This document shows positions 48,585 to 60,600 of a stretch of DNA of 64,000 nt, in pieces. The notes below the pieces were generated by a model. The model was given only the letters and a program-made list of their open reading frames with translations. It ran no database searches and was not told where the DNA came from. The stretch comes from Trichoplax sp. H2 (lineage: Eukaryota; Placozoa; Uniplacotomia; Trichoplacea): positions 1-64,000 of the forward strand of contig NOWV01000132.1 of NCBI GenBank assembly GCA_003344405.1, given 5' to 3'. Position numbers and translations under genes: made by a program. Numbering within the stretch: the first letter of the stretch is position 1; each line of letters begins with the position of its first letter.

Positions 48585-51500
48585 AGTCCAGATACAATGA
48601 ATCTATCCATTTCAGTTAATAAAGAAATAATAATTAAGAATAGCATTAATTTGAGAAGCCCATATTGGAGATTATAACCCTATTAATCAATTCATAATCT
48701 GCGAGGAATTTCAGCTTGTAATACTTTCTTCATGTTATGCATGCATACTAAATACCAAAATAATCACTATCAAATGCCACCGATCTATACTAGATGGCAA
48801 TAATCAACAAGGAAACAAAGAACAAATGATTAATATCATTTACATAATTAATATCAGCGGTACAGCTTAATTTCTTTAAGCATATCGAAACGATTATTAA
48901 TAAATTCGGCATCGCATTCATACACTAATCCTTAAAATGGATTAATGATCGCCGATAACGGTTATTTTAACTGTTTTAATTAGAAATTTCATTCGGGTAC
49001 TATTGCATGGAAGCCGATTTTGTATTCGATCATTCTATCCTGAATATTAGATAGCACAATTATAAAGAAATAGTTGAAACTATGAAAAAAATAATTTGTT
49101 TCAATAATTATGATTATTAATAAACGCCAATTCTTTCCATCTTTATTTATCACTTTGTAAGAATTATTATTCCGTAAAGTGAATTTATAAATAAGCTAAT
49201 AGGGCAATAATTAATACATGAGTTAGAAAAATATGGTATTTTAGTTTAGTTTTGTAAAATAAATAAGGTAATCAAGATTATAAATACTAAAATACTTTCA
49301 CTAATTTATTCGTAATTTGCGATAGTCATCCAAATTATCATTCATTTTAACCTGTAAATTATCTCAATAGTCATTTTTTACCTTCTAATATGCTTCTACC
49401 ATAAAACTAAAGCGTAAAAATAAAATTTTTGAAAATCATAATAAGGCAATAATCTTTCTAGCAAAATTCATTGAACTATGCAAATATAAGTCTTTATTTC
49501 AATTTCAAGTTCTTAAATGACATCATAAGCCATTAATCTCCAGTACAGCTAATCTTCTAGCTAACTATTAACCAGTTAAGATAATGATTTAAGCATGATT
49601 TTAAAATCGAGTTCTACATTTATTATTTTCTCTCAGTCACTTGTAATAATATTCAAGGTTATAGTCATTGACAGCTCTAAAAGAAGCAAACCCTGACTAA
49701 TAAATCTTGAATTATTTTATGTTAATACTGCTCAACTATTTCAATGAGAGCATGGCAAAATTCACTACGTAAGGATATTAGTAATGTAATAATATCCATA
49801 ACCCTGCCTAATCGTGTACTGTAGCATGTCTATTTTCTGACAATCGTTATGATTGCATTCAATTTGATTAACGAGTATTAAAAAAATGATCTACCAGTAC
49901 ATATATCCGTCTGAAGGATTCATGTACGAGTACACAGTAATATTTTTGAAATTTATAAAAGCATAACTTTTATAATTAATACCTAGAATAATTTATATCA
50001 AACGGATAAAATCATTAATAAAGGATGATTTATGGGATCTACCCTATTATTTCTCATTCTGATCAAAGTGATATCTAGATCTTTTGTTTGTAGTTATTAA
50101 ACTTCGATCTACATTCTACGCAAAGTTCATAATTTGATCATAGTTTACCTATACGCGCTATGGATACCATCTGATATTGCTATTTCCAAAGCAAATATAA
50201 TTTATTTTTTCAGGATATAATACAACTGATATAAATTAAGTATAACCTATTATCTTTTATTGTATAAGTTCTGAAATTACTATGAAAGATACAAATCTCA
50301 AGACTATATTTCAACCAGAAAAGCCCATCGTCGGGCATTTATCACCTTGTCAAGTATCTCTTATCAGGCTTAGAATGAAACATGAGTATAAAGTTGTGGA
50401 CATTTACTAGATTATTGATAGAATAGACTATCTGCAGCATTTCGCAATAACACAAAATTACTTATTAAGATGAGGTATCATGAATAAAAAATGGTTCACA
50501 GTAGGGATATTAACACCGTAAATATCAACTATGGAATAAGATCTTAACGGTTTTATACATCAGAGCAAAATATAGTCCATTCATTTTGAATATATTCGTA
50601 ACTCTTGTAACAACGGTAAAGGTATTCTTATACTTTTGTTATAATTTATCCATAATTTTTATGCGTTCTATAAGCATAGTTAGTACGCTGCATTGTTTTT
50701 TTTCCGTGAAATAGCATAGTTTGTGGCAGTAACTAGCTGGAAGTTTTAAAATTTACTATTATAGCTAACATATAACGGTAACATACTTGTAGTCCCATTT
50801 ATATTGCTCTCACTAAAAAAACAAACTGATCTTAGAATATTTTAATAGATGATGCCGACCAAGGTACTAATACAAATTTTGTAACCTAAATAAATAAATT
50901 AAATTATATACATTTAATGCCTGAGTTACATAAATAGTATTAATCGAGGGGCTTCTGATTAAATATCCTGTGATAAAGTTGTTGTTTTCTTGCAAGTAAG
51001 CAAATACGAAGAAGTAATGCTAACGATATCGAAAGCTCACGACAACTATAATGAAAATTTGATAAATCAGAAAGTCAAATTTGATGATCTCTAAGCAATA
51101 AAGCCTGAAGTAGATATACACTATAACAACTGATTTAAAAATTCTTTATTAATTTGTTCAGCAATCTGCAATACCAAATCTTTTACAAAAATTATACGGA
51201 ACAATTTTATAGGGCTCTTTAATCTGAATATCTAGACATACGCTCATGTAAACAATGGCAATCATTTCTGTTGAATGCCAATGCTGGTGAATGCTTGTAT
51301 GCTCCAATTTAGCTTTGATTAATACCATCACGGTGAAATTATCAATAAAACATAATTATCTCACCTTGATTGAATAAGTAGCGGTACCAACTTCAATTTA
51401 TCTTGTTTATTTTGAAGATACTAACCAAAATATGTTACTCCATACATCGCTATAGTATATGCAATAAAGTATTATTACAGTAAAATAACCTATTTTTGCA

Positions 51501-52816
51501 GGTAGAGTTTTGGGAACTACTTGATAAGATTACGGTAAAGAGCTACTGGTATATTTCATATATGTAGAAAATCATAAGCCGCATAACTCTAGAATTATGA
51601 ACGATCTCATATTTCGGACTTTTAATACAACTAAACGTTCAAATTCCTTCGACAATCCGTATATATACATTGACTTATTAAACATCGTCTGACTCAAAAA
51701 GTATAACTTTTTATTTCCAGAAATTGCTAAGAATTCTTCTTTAGTTTAGTTTATAACAATGATATAAAATTTAAAGTAGCCATCATGGTTTTGACGCCTA
51801 GTATGCTTATAAACCGCATTGCCTTTATTATAATGGACAATCGAACTCGCTCAAGGTTTACAATTCTACCATATGGTATCGCACTTATTGACTAATTACT
51901 TTACTAGAGAAGGATCTACTGCATGTACTCACAATTATGGTATCATCCTTTATTATCAATTACTAGCTAATGCAAAATAAATTTCAGGTTTCATATTTAT
52001 TATAAGCGAAATTTGATACATATCGAGTGAAAATGACTTCTGAGCTTAAGCCAACGTGATGCGCTATGTTTTGATCACAATTATCAACATATGATCTGTG
52101 CATGAAGTTAATTTCAAGGACAAAACTACCTGCTCTGGTTTATAGTGAATATAACTCAATTCGATGTTGCCATGAACTGTTGCTTTGCCATGTTGATATT
52201 TAGCATGGTAATTTTCAGCACTATTGTCAAAGATAAAATTTTTCCCTTCACGTGTACAGATAGCTCTGTCTTCAAATATATGATATGATAATGATCATTG
52301 GTTAAAATATATTGAACATTCCACATTTTATGTTTCAGGCTAGCATAAGAACTAATTTTACTTACCTCTAAAGAAGATTAATCGTAAAATCGAATCCATG
52401 AGATGAATTTAAATTGGTATTAACTTGCTAATTTTGGAAAGAGTCGGTTAAAAGAGCCATCTGAAATCTTCGATAACAGTATAGAATTAATAATACTTTT
52501 AATACATAATCGCATTTACTTTTATAAATGGTAGTCCAAATTTTCTACCCGCTTTATCTAACTATTATCACCAGTAATTTGTGCAAGCATGTTAAAAACA
52601 ATTACTTGTCCTAGTTGCCGTAAATAACTCTATCAGTGACGAAAATCTACAGTAAATTAAAATCTGTTCAATCATAAATTTATTAGACAATTACTTAATT
52701 TATAGATGCCTATGGAATTACGAGTAATTCAAAACTAGCTTCCATTCAAAAAAAAGTCAGTACGGAAACTTGCTGCATCAATATTATAATTTTTATGCTT
52801 TATTGCCAAAAAATAT
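48585..52816. other. Intergenic downstream of receptor 4
   Basis: 4.2 kb. AATAAA at 48618-48623 belongs to receptor 4. No other gene, LTR or strong repeat was seen. Confidence 0.4.
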
Positions 52817-52821
52817 GAAGC

Positions 52822-53408
52822 TGTCGCGGTACGCCGTTACTAATTAAGTATCTGTTGATTAATGAATGCTTATGAATAGATAAGATAAGGTTATGTGCTA
52901 TGTTTAATGCGCATGTAGCTGATAATAGGATGGTAGAAATGAGATAAAAATAGAAGTTGTTAACAGTTAATTTACTGTAGGTTTGTAAGGTGTGTTACTC
53001 TCTAAAAATTGAGCCGTATATGGACGAAGGTTAAGCGTCTTAACATCTGATAGCTTGTAGCTATCTAAGTCTGAGAATATCGACATGTATATTTAGTAAT
53101 GGTATTATACTAATTAATATAACTTGTAAAGTATGAATTCTCACTCGTTAATATTGGAATTCACTGTAGAAACCCATTTAAGCGCGTGTGTTTGTAGAAT
53201 AAAGTTAGTAATTGCTCAAGAAACGGCAAGACTCATATCGTGAAGAATAGTGTAATAGTTAGTTAGTTGTCTGTGGAGATCAGCCGAGAAATCGAGTTCT
53301 CAAATACTTCTCTCATAGAAACTGAAAGTACTAGGAGAAATAGCCCAAGTTTTAAGTAACTACACTAGAGTTCTTTACTTTCCTTTGCTACAAGTGAGGA
53401 TTGTGACA
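52822..53408 (+). mobile_element. Solo LTR, C family, with TSD GAAGC
   Basis: A 587-bp element, TGTCGCGGTACGCC to AGGATTGTGACA, with GAAGC on both sides (52817-52821 and 53409-53413). The core is degenerate (CATTTAA at 53175) but AATAAA at 53198 keeps the 23-bp spacing. It is the complete version of the split element at 7327-9150. It lacks the 111-bp duplication found there. No coding content. Confidence 0.92.
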
Positions 53409-53413
53409 GAAGC

Positions 53414-54289
53414 TTATACCGAATTCGGTTGCATAGAGCAACGTAAAAACGTATTAGTCATTTTAGTACCGCATACATTGTAATTTAATCAAATTATGAT
53501 CGGCGACTTTAATCTTTAATTTTTGAATTTCGACTTGTCAAAACTTTTGCAGAATTCTCAAAAGTGATCAGAACTTATGGGACAGCAGCAGTCGACCCTA
53601 CATTTCTATAAAATGTCCATTTAATGTTTGTAAGACTTAGACTTACATTAATCCTTTATAATATTTAGTTTCAACTCAAGTCAGCAAAACATTAATCTGT
53701 ACCGAAGTTATTTCGCGACTAATACGTAGAAATCTATCGCAATCCCTCCAGTGGCCAAAAGTAAAAAGAGTCATATATGTAAAACAACAATAATTAATCT
53801 TTTCAGCATCTCATGAACAAACTAAGAATAAAAGTACTGTACCAGTCCAAACATATTAACAAAATATATTTTATTATTTGTAAATACAACTAGAGCAGAT
53901 GGTCCACATAGACTGTAGCTAGCGTCTCTCATGACTACCTTAGCCTGATAATGGAACTTTGACGATCAAAAATAAAATTTATGTTTTGAGGAATACAAGT
54001 ATTATAATATTCAAAATTTTCATGGCCTGAAACTGACACATAAAAACTAACTGATAGATGATTCCATACTATACCTTTATTTTTTCTCACAATATGAGAG
54101 TATTGCTAATTATGCCCTTTTATGTACCGCAATCGACTTTTGTAATCGATTATACTATCATATTTGAACCAAACCGGTAGTTTATTTTATTATACGTATA
54201 GTTAGATATGCTCAAAGACGTGATGGCTAAATGAAATCAATACTAGCAGAATACCTATTGAAGTTTAGCTAGAAAAATTTGATTTTTAT
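53414..54289. other. Intergenic, no gene recognised
   Basis: AT-rich DNA between the C and G LTRs, without recognisable features. Confidence 0.4.
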
Positions 54290-54294
54290 GATGC

Positions 54295-54895
54295 TGTTAC
54301 GGTTTAAGATATTATGTGATAATGTTATTGAAGAAGAAATAGACGGTTACGATTAAATAATCATAAATATTATGATCTGTTAATATTGTGAGATTCAATC
54401 GTTAATGGACTTCCATTAACGAATGTGTAGAAGTAAGGTACTTAATATGCCAATGACGTGTTATAACCAAAATGGCGGTTGTCACACTTGTAGGGAATCT
54501 GTTAGATCTTAAATTGTTAATTGGCGCTATAATATTATTAGCGCATAATAATATCAATTATCACATATTTGTTCGATAGTAATTAATAGGATTACAAAGC
54601 TATAGAAAAGACTAAGTTATGCATAAGAATAATTAACAGGTGGAAAAGGTGTAGATTTGATACAAGTATATAAGAGGTTGTAATTTACCTCGCTAGGGAG
54701 GAGGAAAATACGGAGACCTAATAAAGTTAGTTTAGTAAATTTATCCAGACGCTTCTAGTCCGCCTTTACTGTTGACTGAGGTCCTTCGCTGAAGTGGAGC
54801 GAGTAGTGACGCCTGGTGGCAATCTTACGGTAGGACAGAGGAGAGTAGGATAAGTGTGGAACGGGAATCCGATTGTTGCAAACGACGTTGTGACA
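54295..54895 (+). mobile_element. Solo LTR, G family, with TSD GATGC
   Basis: A 601-bp element, TGTTACGGTTTAAG to ACGTTGTGACA, flanked by GATGC on both sides (54290-54294 and 54896-54900). TATATAA at 54667 and AATAAA at 54720 are 53 bp apart. The U5 (about 54690-54895) is markedly richer in G+C than anything around it. U3 holds a perfect 10-bp hairpin (arms at 54399-54408 and 54413-54422, loop ACTT). Only one copy is present in the window. Confidence 0.92.
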
Positions 54896-54900
54896 GATGC

Positions 54901-56823
54901 AATTTAACCAATTTGCGTGATCTAATAGTATACAACATTAAGCATAAAAGTATACTTTATTTCATAGCTAATAAGATACGAATATATCATATCTCTGTAG
55001 GAAATTTTTAGCAATCCTTTCGAAATTTAATTAAAATTCTAACCATTTGAAAAAATCAGGTACAGAATTTCATAGAGCCTAAATTTTTATGGAATATCAG
55101 GGATATCTTTTCAGAGAAAGTAAGGGGTTATATTCGATATAATGGGTAATACTTTACTAACGACGATATTCTTACTAGCGTCATTTTCCAATGTCTTTGT
55201 ATCAGTTAAAGTTGCTAACCAGAACTATTGTTTATCATCCGCTAAGGTCTTTATTCCAATTCTGAACATATATTTAGTCTGTAAACGCTAATTAATAACA
55301 CCTTAAATGTAAGATCAATTACTTTGCAGAGCCTTGAGGCTCTAGTTGCTATACTAGCATATGTATACTGTACAGTGTAAGCCGCTATTTCAAGAATATT
55401 CACAAGTGTACCATCGGCGAAACTATAAAAAGCGGAGCACTAGCTTAGCTTCTCAGTTCCAGTTAGTCATTTGCAGGATCTTTTGACTATTATTGCTAAG
55501 AATATTCTTACGTTTTTCTTTAGTACATTTTACGACTAAGGTTAACGAAAATAAAGTAAAGTATTTAAACCTATTACTCAATAATAGTTTTTTGTGTGTA
55601 GCTGAGAGTTATTTCAACTACGATAGGTCCCTAAGTTAGTTGGGAACACAAGTACTAGTGAAGATAGTGTTTAAGACCCGGTTTCTTGTTACAAAGAAGA
55701 AGATTTGTAACACCATCACTTTCTAAGTCCTTTTAATCTAGCTGTACAATACAGCGTATTTGCCAAGCCTCTATATGTTTTACACAGAGTAAATGTATGA
55801 TTATTGTAATTATATGTCGGTTTAAGTCACATTTTTTTAAATTTTATTTATATGGAAACTTTTTTAACACACTGCACAAAATTCCCCTTACCGGTGATTG
55901 AATTTTTCTACACTTCGTTAGGTTTGTATGCCCTTACTTATTGACTAAATTCTGTTTAGATAAAAATCACAGGTACCATGTCAACGTATCGATAATTCAT
56001 TAGGGTTAAAACATAAGCTAAGTAGCCCTTACTAAAATTATGATACAACATAGACATTTATCGACCGAGTCATACTCCGAAACATTTTATCTTTATAAGA
56101 CAGTACATAAGGGCGTTGCTAGCAGCTATTGATACAGAAATTGCGTTTTTCGATTATCAGAATCAACATGAGAAGGATACCAGTACATAATATAAGGTAA
56201 CCTGACCGTAATACCATTTTATACCAATATACTATCTATAGAACTTATAAAATACTATCTAATTTAGCAATAGGAATGAAATGAAGCGTAGTGTAGGGTA
56301 ATTTTTAAAATAGTAATAAATTCAAGATCAAACATAATCGTATTCAATTAAGTTTAAAACAATAGTTAAGAGCATATTATCATCGACATATTCTGGCCAA
56401 TTTACTTTACCATAATGACTTATTTATATGACTTGATCAAATGGAAATCCGGTATAAATTGTTTAGAACATTTTCTGTTCTACTAGAAGTTCTGATGAAT
56501 AGGTGAATAGGCACCCTATCTATCTATAGAAATACTGATCCATCATAAAGGGGCCATAAAATATAAATGTGCATATTTTATAGCAATTCAGTAAAATTGT
56601 TAATATCAACTTGCGCATTTTACATTCATGCTAATTAACTTCCTCTTTGATATGGATAGTTAAGCTTCTTAAATACCTCGAAATCGTATCTTTCAGATTA
56701 TTGTTCTATTCGTCAGTTTGTAAATTATTTAAAATCTGTTTTTCGTCTCTACTATAACGATGACTCGATAAGAAAGAAGAGCTTATAGGTATTATTTTAA
56801 TAGAAGGATACAATTGATCTCGG
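54901..56823. other. Intergenic with one LTR-like core
   Basis: No coding sequence recognised. A promoter-like island lies at 55434-55565 (listed separately). The remainder is AT-rich DNA. Confidence 0.4.
55434..55565 (+). promoter_or_regulatory. LTR-like core: TATAAAA and AATAAA
   Basis: TATAAAAAGCGGAGC at 55434 is followed by TTCTCAGTTCCAGT about 28-40 bp later, which resembles an initiator, and by AATAAA at 55560. The arrangement resembles the P and I LTRs (89-109 bp between TATA and AATAAA, here 126). A TTGTTACA or TTGTAACA near 55687-55715 could be its end. No TSD was found. It may be an old LTR or a promoter of an unseen gene. Confidence 0.3.
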
Positions 56824-56828
56824 ACCAC

Positions 56829-57688
56829 TGTTACAGTGTGAGAACCGTGACGGGTAACGATGTTATATATGTGGTTTTAAGTATATCTAAAATTATATTA
56901 CTAATTTACTATTGGTAAGGGCACATAAATTAGTTAAATACTTAGTTTATTAGAGAGCTCAAAGGTCATATCGTGTTATGATTATGATTAATCTTGTGTT
57001 ATATGCGTGCTGTAACGTACTATAAAGTATTTTATAAATTTATTCTGTTTTAAATCTAAGAATAACGATAGCTAATATTGTTTACTAGTATCCATTTTTA
57101 AGTCTGTATATGCTGTAGCAACTTACGATTGGATAGAAAGTATAAAAGCGAGTTACTTTTGACAATAATGGGAAACTGTCACAAACCAGCTTCGTGACAA
57201 GGATAACGTAAAACAAATCTCGAAATTACTATAGTCTCCTGGATTCAGTATCCCTTAACTACTTCACAAGAATTTAGACGCCTTTGATTCTACGTTAAAC
57301 TCAACCAGACAATTGAGAACTACTTCATTCAACTATCTGATGGGCTTATATACCCTTCTACAGCAGCTAACATTCATGAGTCATCTTATAAAAATACTTA
57401 GGTGAGAACATCTACTAACTAATTTTTCACAGTCGGATTACAACATGTCCATTCACAGAATCATTTCAGTGCACATTACAGTACAACATTAAATTTACTG
57501 TAACACATTTATAATTAGAGTAATTCCTATTGTAAGTAACTAGTTGTAATATATTATCACTATATTATATTAACCAAATTTAGATATCTATTTCTTCACG
57601 GTAGTTCGTATCGTGACAGGGACTTAGACTAGTATCTTTGTCTAAGTCTTGCCGGAACAGTTTCAGTGTTACAAAAGTGGCTTTAGCA
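56829..57688 (+). mobile_element. Solo LTR, L family, split by an F LTR
   Basis: The outer element starts TGTTACAGTGTGAG and probably ends GGCTTTAGCA at 57688. Flanks ACCAC (56824-56828) and ACCAT (57689-57693) match at four of five positions. Without the F insertion it is about 413 bp. TATAAAA lies at 57141. The F LTR sits about 35 bp downstream of it. An alternative 3' end at GTGTTACA (57673) has no matching flank. No second copy is in the window. Confidence 0.5.
57177..57618 (-). mobile_element. Solo LTR, F family, nested in the L LTR
   Basis: A 442-bp copy of the F LTR at 38982-39418, with the same ends (TGTCACAAACCAGC and ATCGTGACA on the plus strand) and only scattered differences. Flanks are GAAAC (57172-57176) and GGGAC (57619-57623), matching at three of five positions. 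That is unexpected for so young-looking a copy. The 5'-end hairpin has one mismatch here (TATCGTGA where the other copy has TACCGTGA). Confidence 0.9.
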
Positions 57689-57693
57689 ACCAT

Positions 57694-60600
57694 GTACTTT
57701 TGTGGACGCAATTTATCACCCTGTATATCAAGATAATTTAGATAGATACGTAAAACTTAAATTGAAGTACATATCATATCAAAAGCTGGGACTTAGCTGC
57801 ACATATAAGTAATGCGAGCCTTACATAACCAATTATGTTCGAATCTCGATTTAATGCAGAAAAATGACAATAATTTTATTAAATTATCTAATACTATTCA
57901 TTTAAGCTACGAACTCACATCCAATACACCTCGCGTGAAATTTTTGCACTTTGTAATATGCATAAACTCATTTTTGAAATTTTTAGATCGAAAATCAACA
58001 CTTAATCCATATACCTATCAAGTTATAGTACGTCATCAAAAATTGTAACTACGTTATTGAACCAATAGTGCAATTTCTCTAATGAATTCAATTTTTTTTA
58101 AAGTCATATGCGGTGTTGAGCAATATCTTTTGCACTAGCCTATTTGTATAACTGCATATTATTACCCTCTATCCTTTAGGAAAATAGTTGCAGCCCTTAG
58201 TTAGAAACAATCATTCCTCCGTGGACAATTGCTAATACAAAAATAAAATTGAATAAAATCCTTAAATAACCACACCATTTATGTAACTGCTATCAGTTCA
58301 CTTGTCTAAACAGTAAGGGATAGCAAGCGACAGTCAGCATCGCATAACGCATAATGCAAAGAAACAAGCACAGATAAATAAAAATTTCTTAATTATAGCA
58401 TCCCATTCTATAAATTTTCGGTACTTGTTCTATCATGATGAAATTTGCTACTATCACGAATGGTTTAAGTTCATGTTACTCGAAAAAATTAGCACTCCGA
58501 AACTTTTTCAGGTCTACTCATATTTCAGCATCAAATGTACGAAAGTATGTACAACAAGTACTTATCTTATATTCCCCGCGACTATTAAGGTCTTCATCAC
58601 TTTAATCTTACGGATAAGCGCACAAATTTTACGGCTTCAATGTAATCCATAGGAAACGGTAACTGCCTAGCACTAAAGACTGCCGAGCATGATGTGACTA
58701 TTGCAAACTAATGCTGATCATTTTCGGCTGATAACATACGCACTTTAATATTTCTCAATATTGCCGTCACTTATGGCGTTATACTTAATTTTATAGACAA
58801 ATGATTACTTCCACATTATTACATATTTACTGGAGACTAATTTTATTCTTAGCTTGCTATAACCCAACCGATTTTTAAGTAGAAATAAGATTTGTCTATG
58901 AAAGAAATCTAGTTTACCCGTAATCTTCTGACGATGGGAGATCCTCAATATTTAGAGTTTTACGGTAGGTAAATACCGGAAATAAACGTGACGGTAGACT
59001 TATAGCGTTAATTTCTTGTAGTAGTTTTAATCCCCCCATCGCAAAGTTCGATTTGAAATCAGGCCATATTTAGACAAATGAAGGTAAATTTTTGTTACAA
59101 ATTACTTACCTTACCTATTTCACTTACAAGCCATCATTGATAATCTAATGACCAATAGCTATCCTTTCATTAATGATTGCTACTAGTAGCCGCAACATAT
59201 CCTCTTTACTTCTACACAGATATAAGAATACTATCTACATTATTCAATTCTATGCTTCCGATAATTTATGATTCCGGCTAATTTATTAATTAAATGATTA
59301 TGGTACTAAGTTAATCAGCCCAAATTTAACTACAATATGCGATCGGGCTAAAATTGTCGTAAGACATCCCTTATTGTTGCTTAGATATAGATCTGAAAAC
59401 GAATATTGTAAAATTGTCTTATCTTCATTAAATTAAATACAAATAAAGAAATTTGTCTACGTTTCCGGATATCGCCACAAAATTTGTGAATAAAACATTT
59501 GCCCAATACAGTTTTGAATTTTATAACTATTAAACTCACAAAATTCATATTCGAATAACTGACATAAGATTTATATTTTACAATTTCTAGTTTACCATAT
59601 GCTATACATTACGTCTAACTTACAACGAATAGCATTTCTAATAGTTAGCACATATGGTACTAAAATACCCATCATCAACACCATCATTTAAATTGAATAC
59701 TGAGCAACAAAATGACCGTTGGACAGTTTACAGGCAATTTGTATTCGTAATGATGCAAACAAGTTAAGTCCCTTTATAAGATTGAATTCTGAAAAAGAAA
59801 TAGCCCACCAAATTTAAGATCAAGACAAAGCTTGCTTTAGCCGAACCTAAACAGGGGATACATAAGCATAAACCTTTATACTCAGCCTATTTCAAGTACG
59901 TTAATTAACTTTATTATTCATACATGCATTTTAAACTTGTCAAAATTACGGTAACTTAAACTTACAAACAAAATTCCTTATGTGGTCCCACTTCCAATTA
60001 GAAGACCAGAGAAATATATACCAATAAAAGTTATCTGAGAATATTGACAGTCTACCTTTCGGCATCTCAGCTTATCCTTCAAAGAACTCATATCCAATAT
60101 ACTTATTTGTATATAATATTTTTCACAAGGTCAAGTACTGTGCAAAAGTAGCGGCATAGCGGAAACAAATCTAAGGCATGAGAAATAAAGCAGTATTCCG
60201 TGTTATAGGTCGTATCTGAAATTCTCCGATATATACACTCAACACAATGTCTTTTACTTTTTTCTCCGCTCTTACTAACTTACTTTGTGAAATACGTCTA
60301 TTTTGCAAATCTGTTATTAGGCATACTATTATTAGTTCCAGCATCTCATTAAACTTTTTTTTGTCCTATATCAAATAAAAAATTTAATTTAGAACCTTAT
60401 CAGAGCTGAAGGATAGTCCATCTAATCATCACCAAGACCAGTCCATTCCGAACTGCAATTCTTAGCAAAAGATTAATGGGAAAACAAAGAAGCTATAGAT
60501 TACCCTACTCAGTGGGTGCGGTACTGTCTGTAGCTAAGCAAAAGCAGTAGCTGATTGAATTTATCGGTTCCTATCCGTTACTTTTCAACACATAATTGTA

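Noticed and set aside
57770-57860. Possible tRNA around TTCGAATC
   Set aside because: The bases flanking the motif do not pair as a T arm and no acceptor stem could be drawn.
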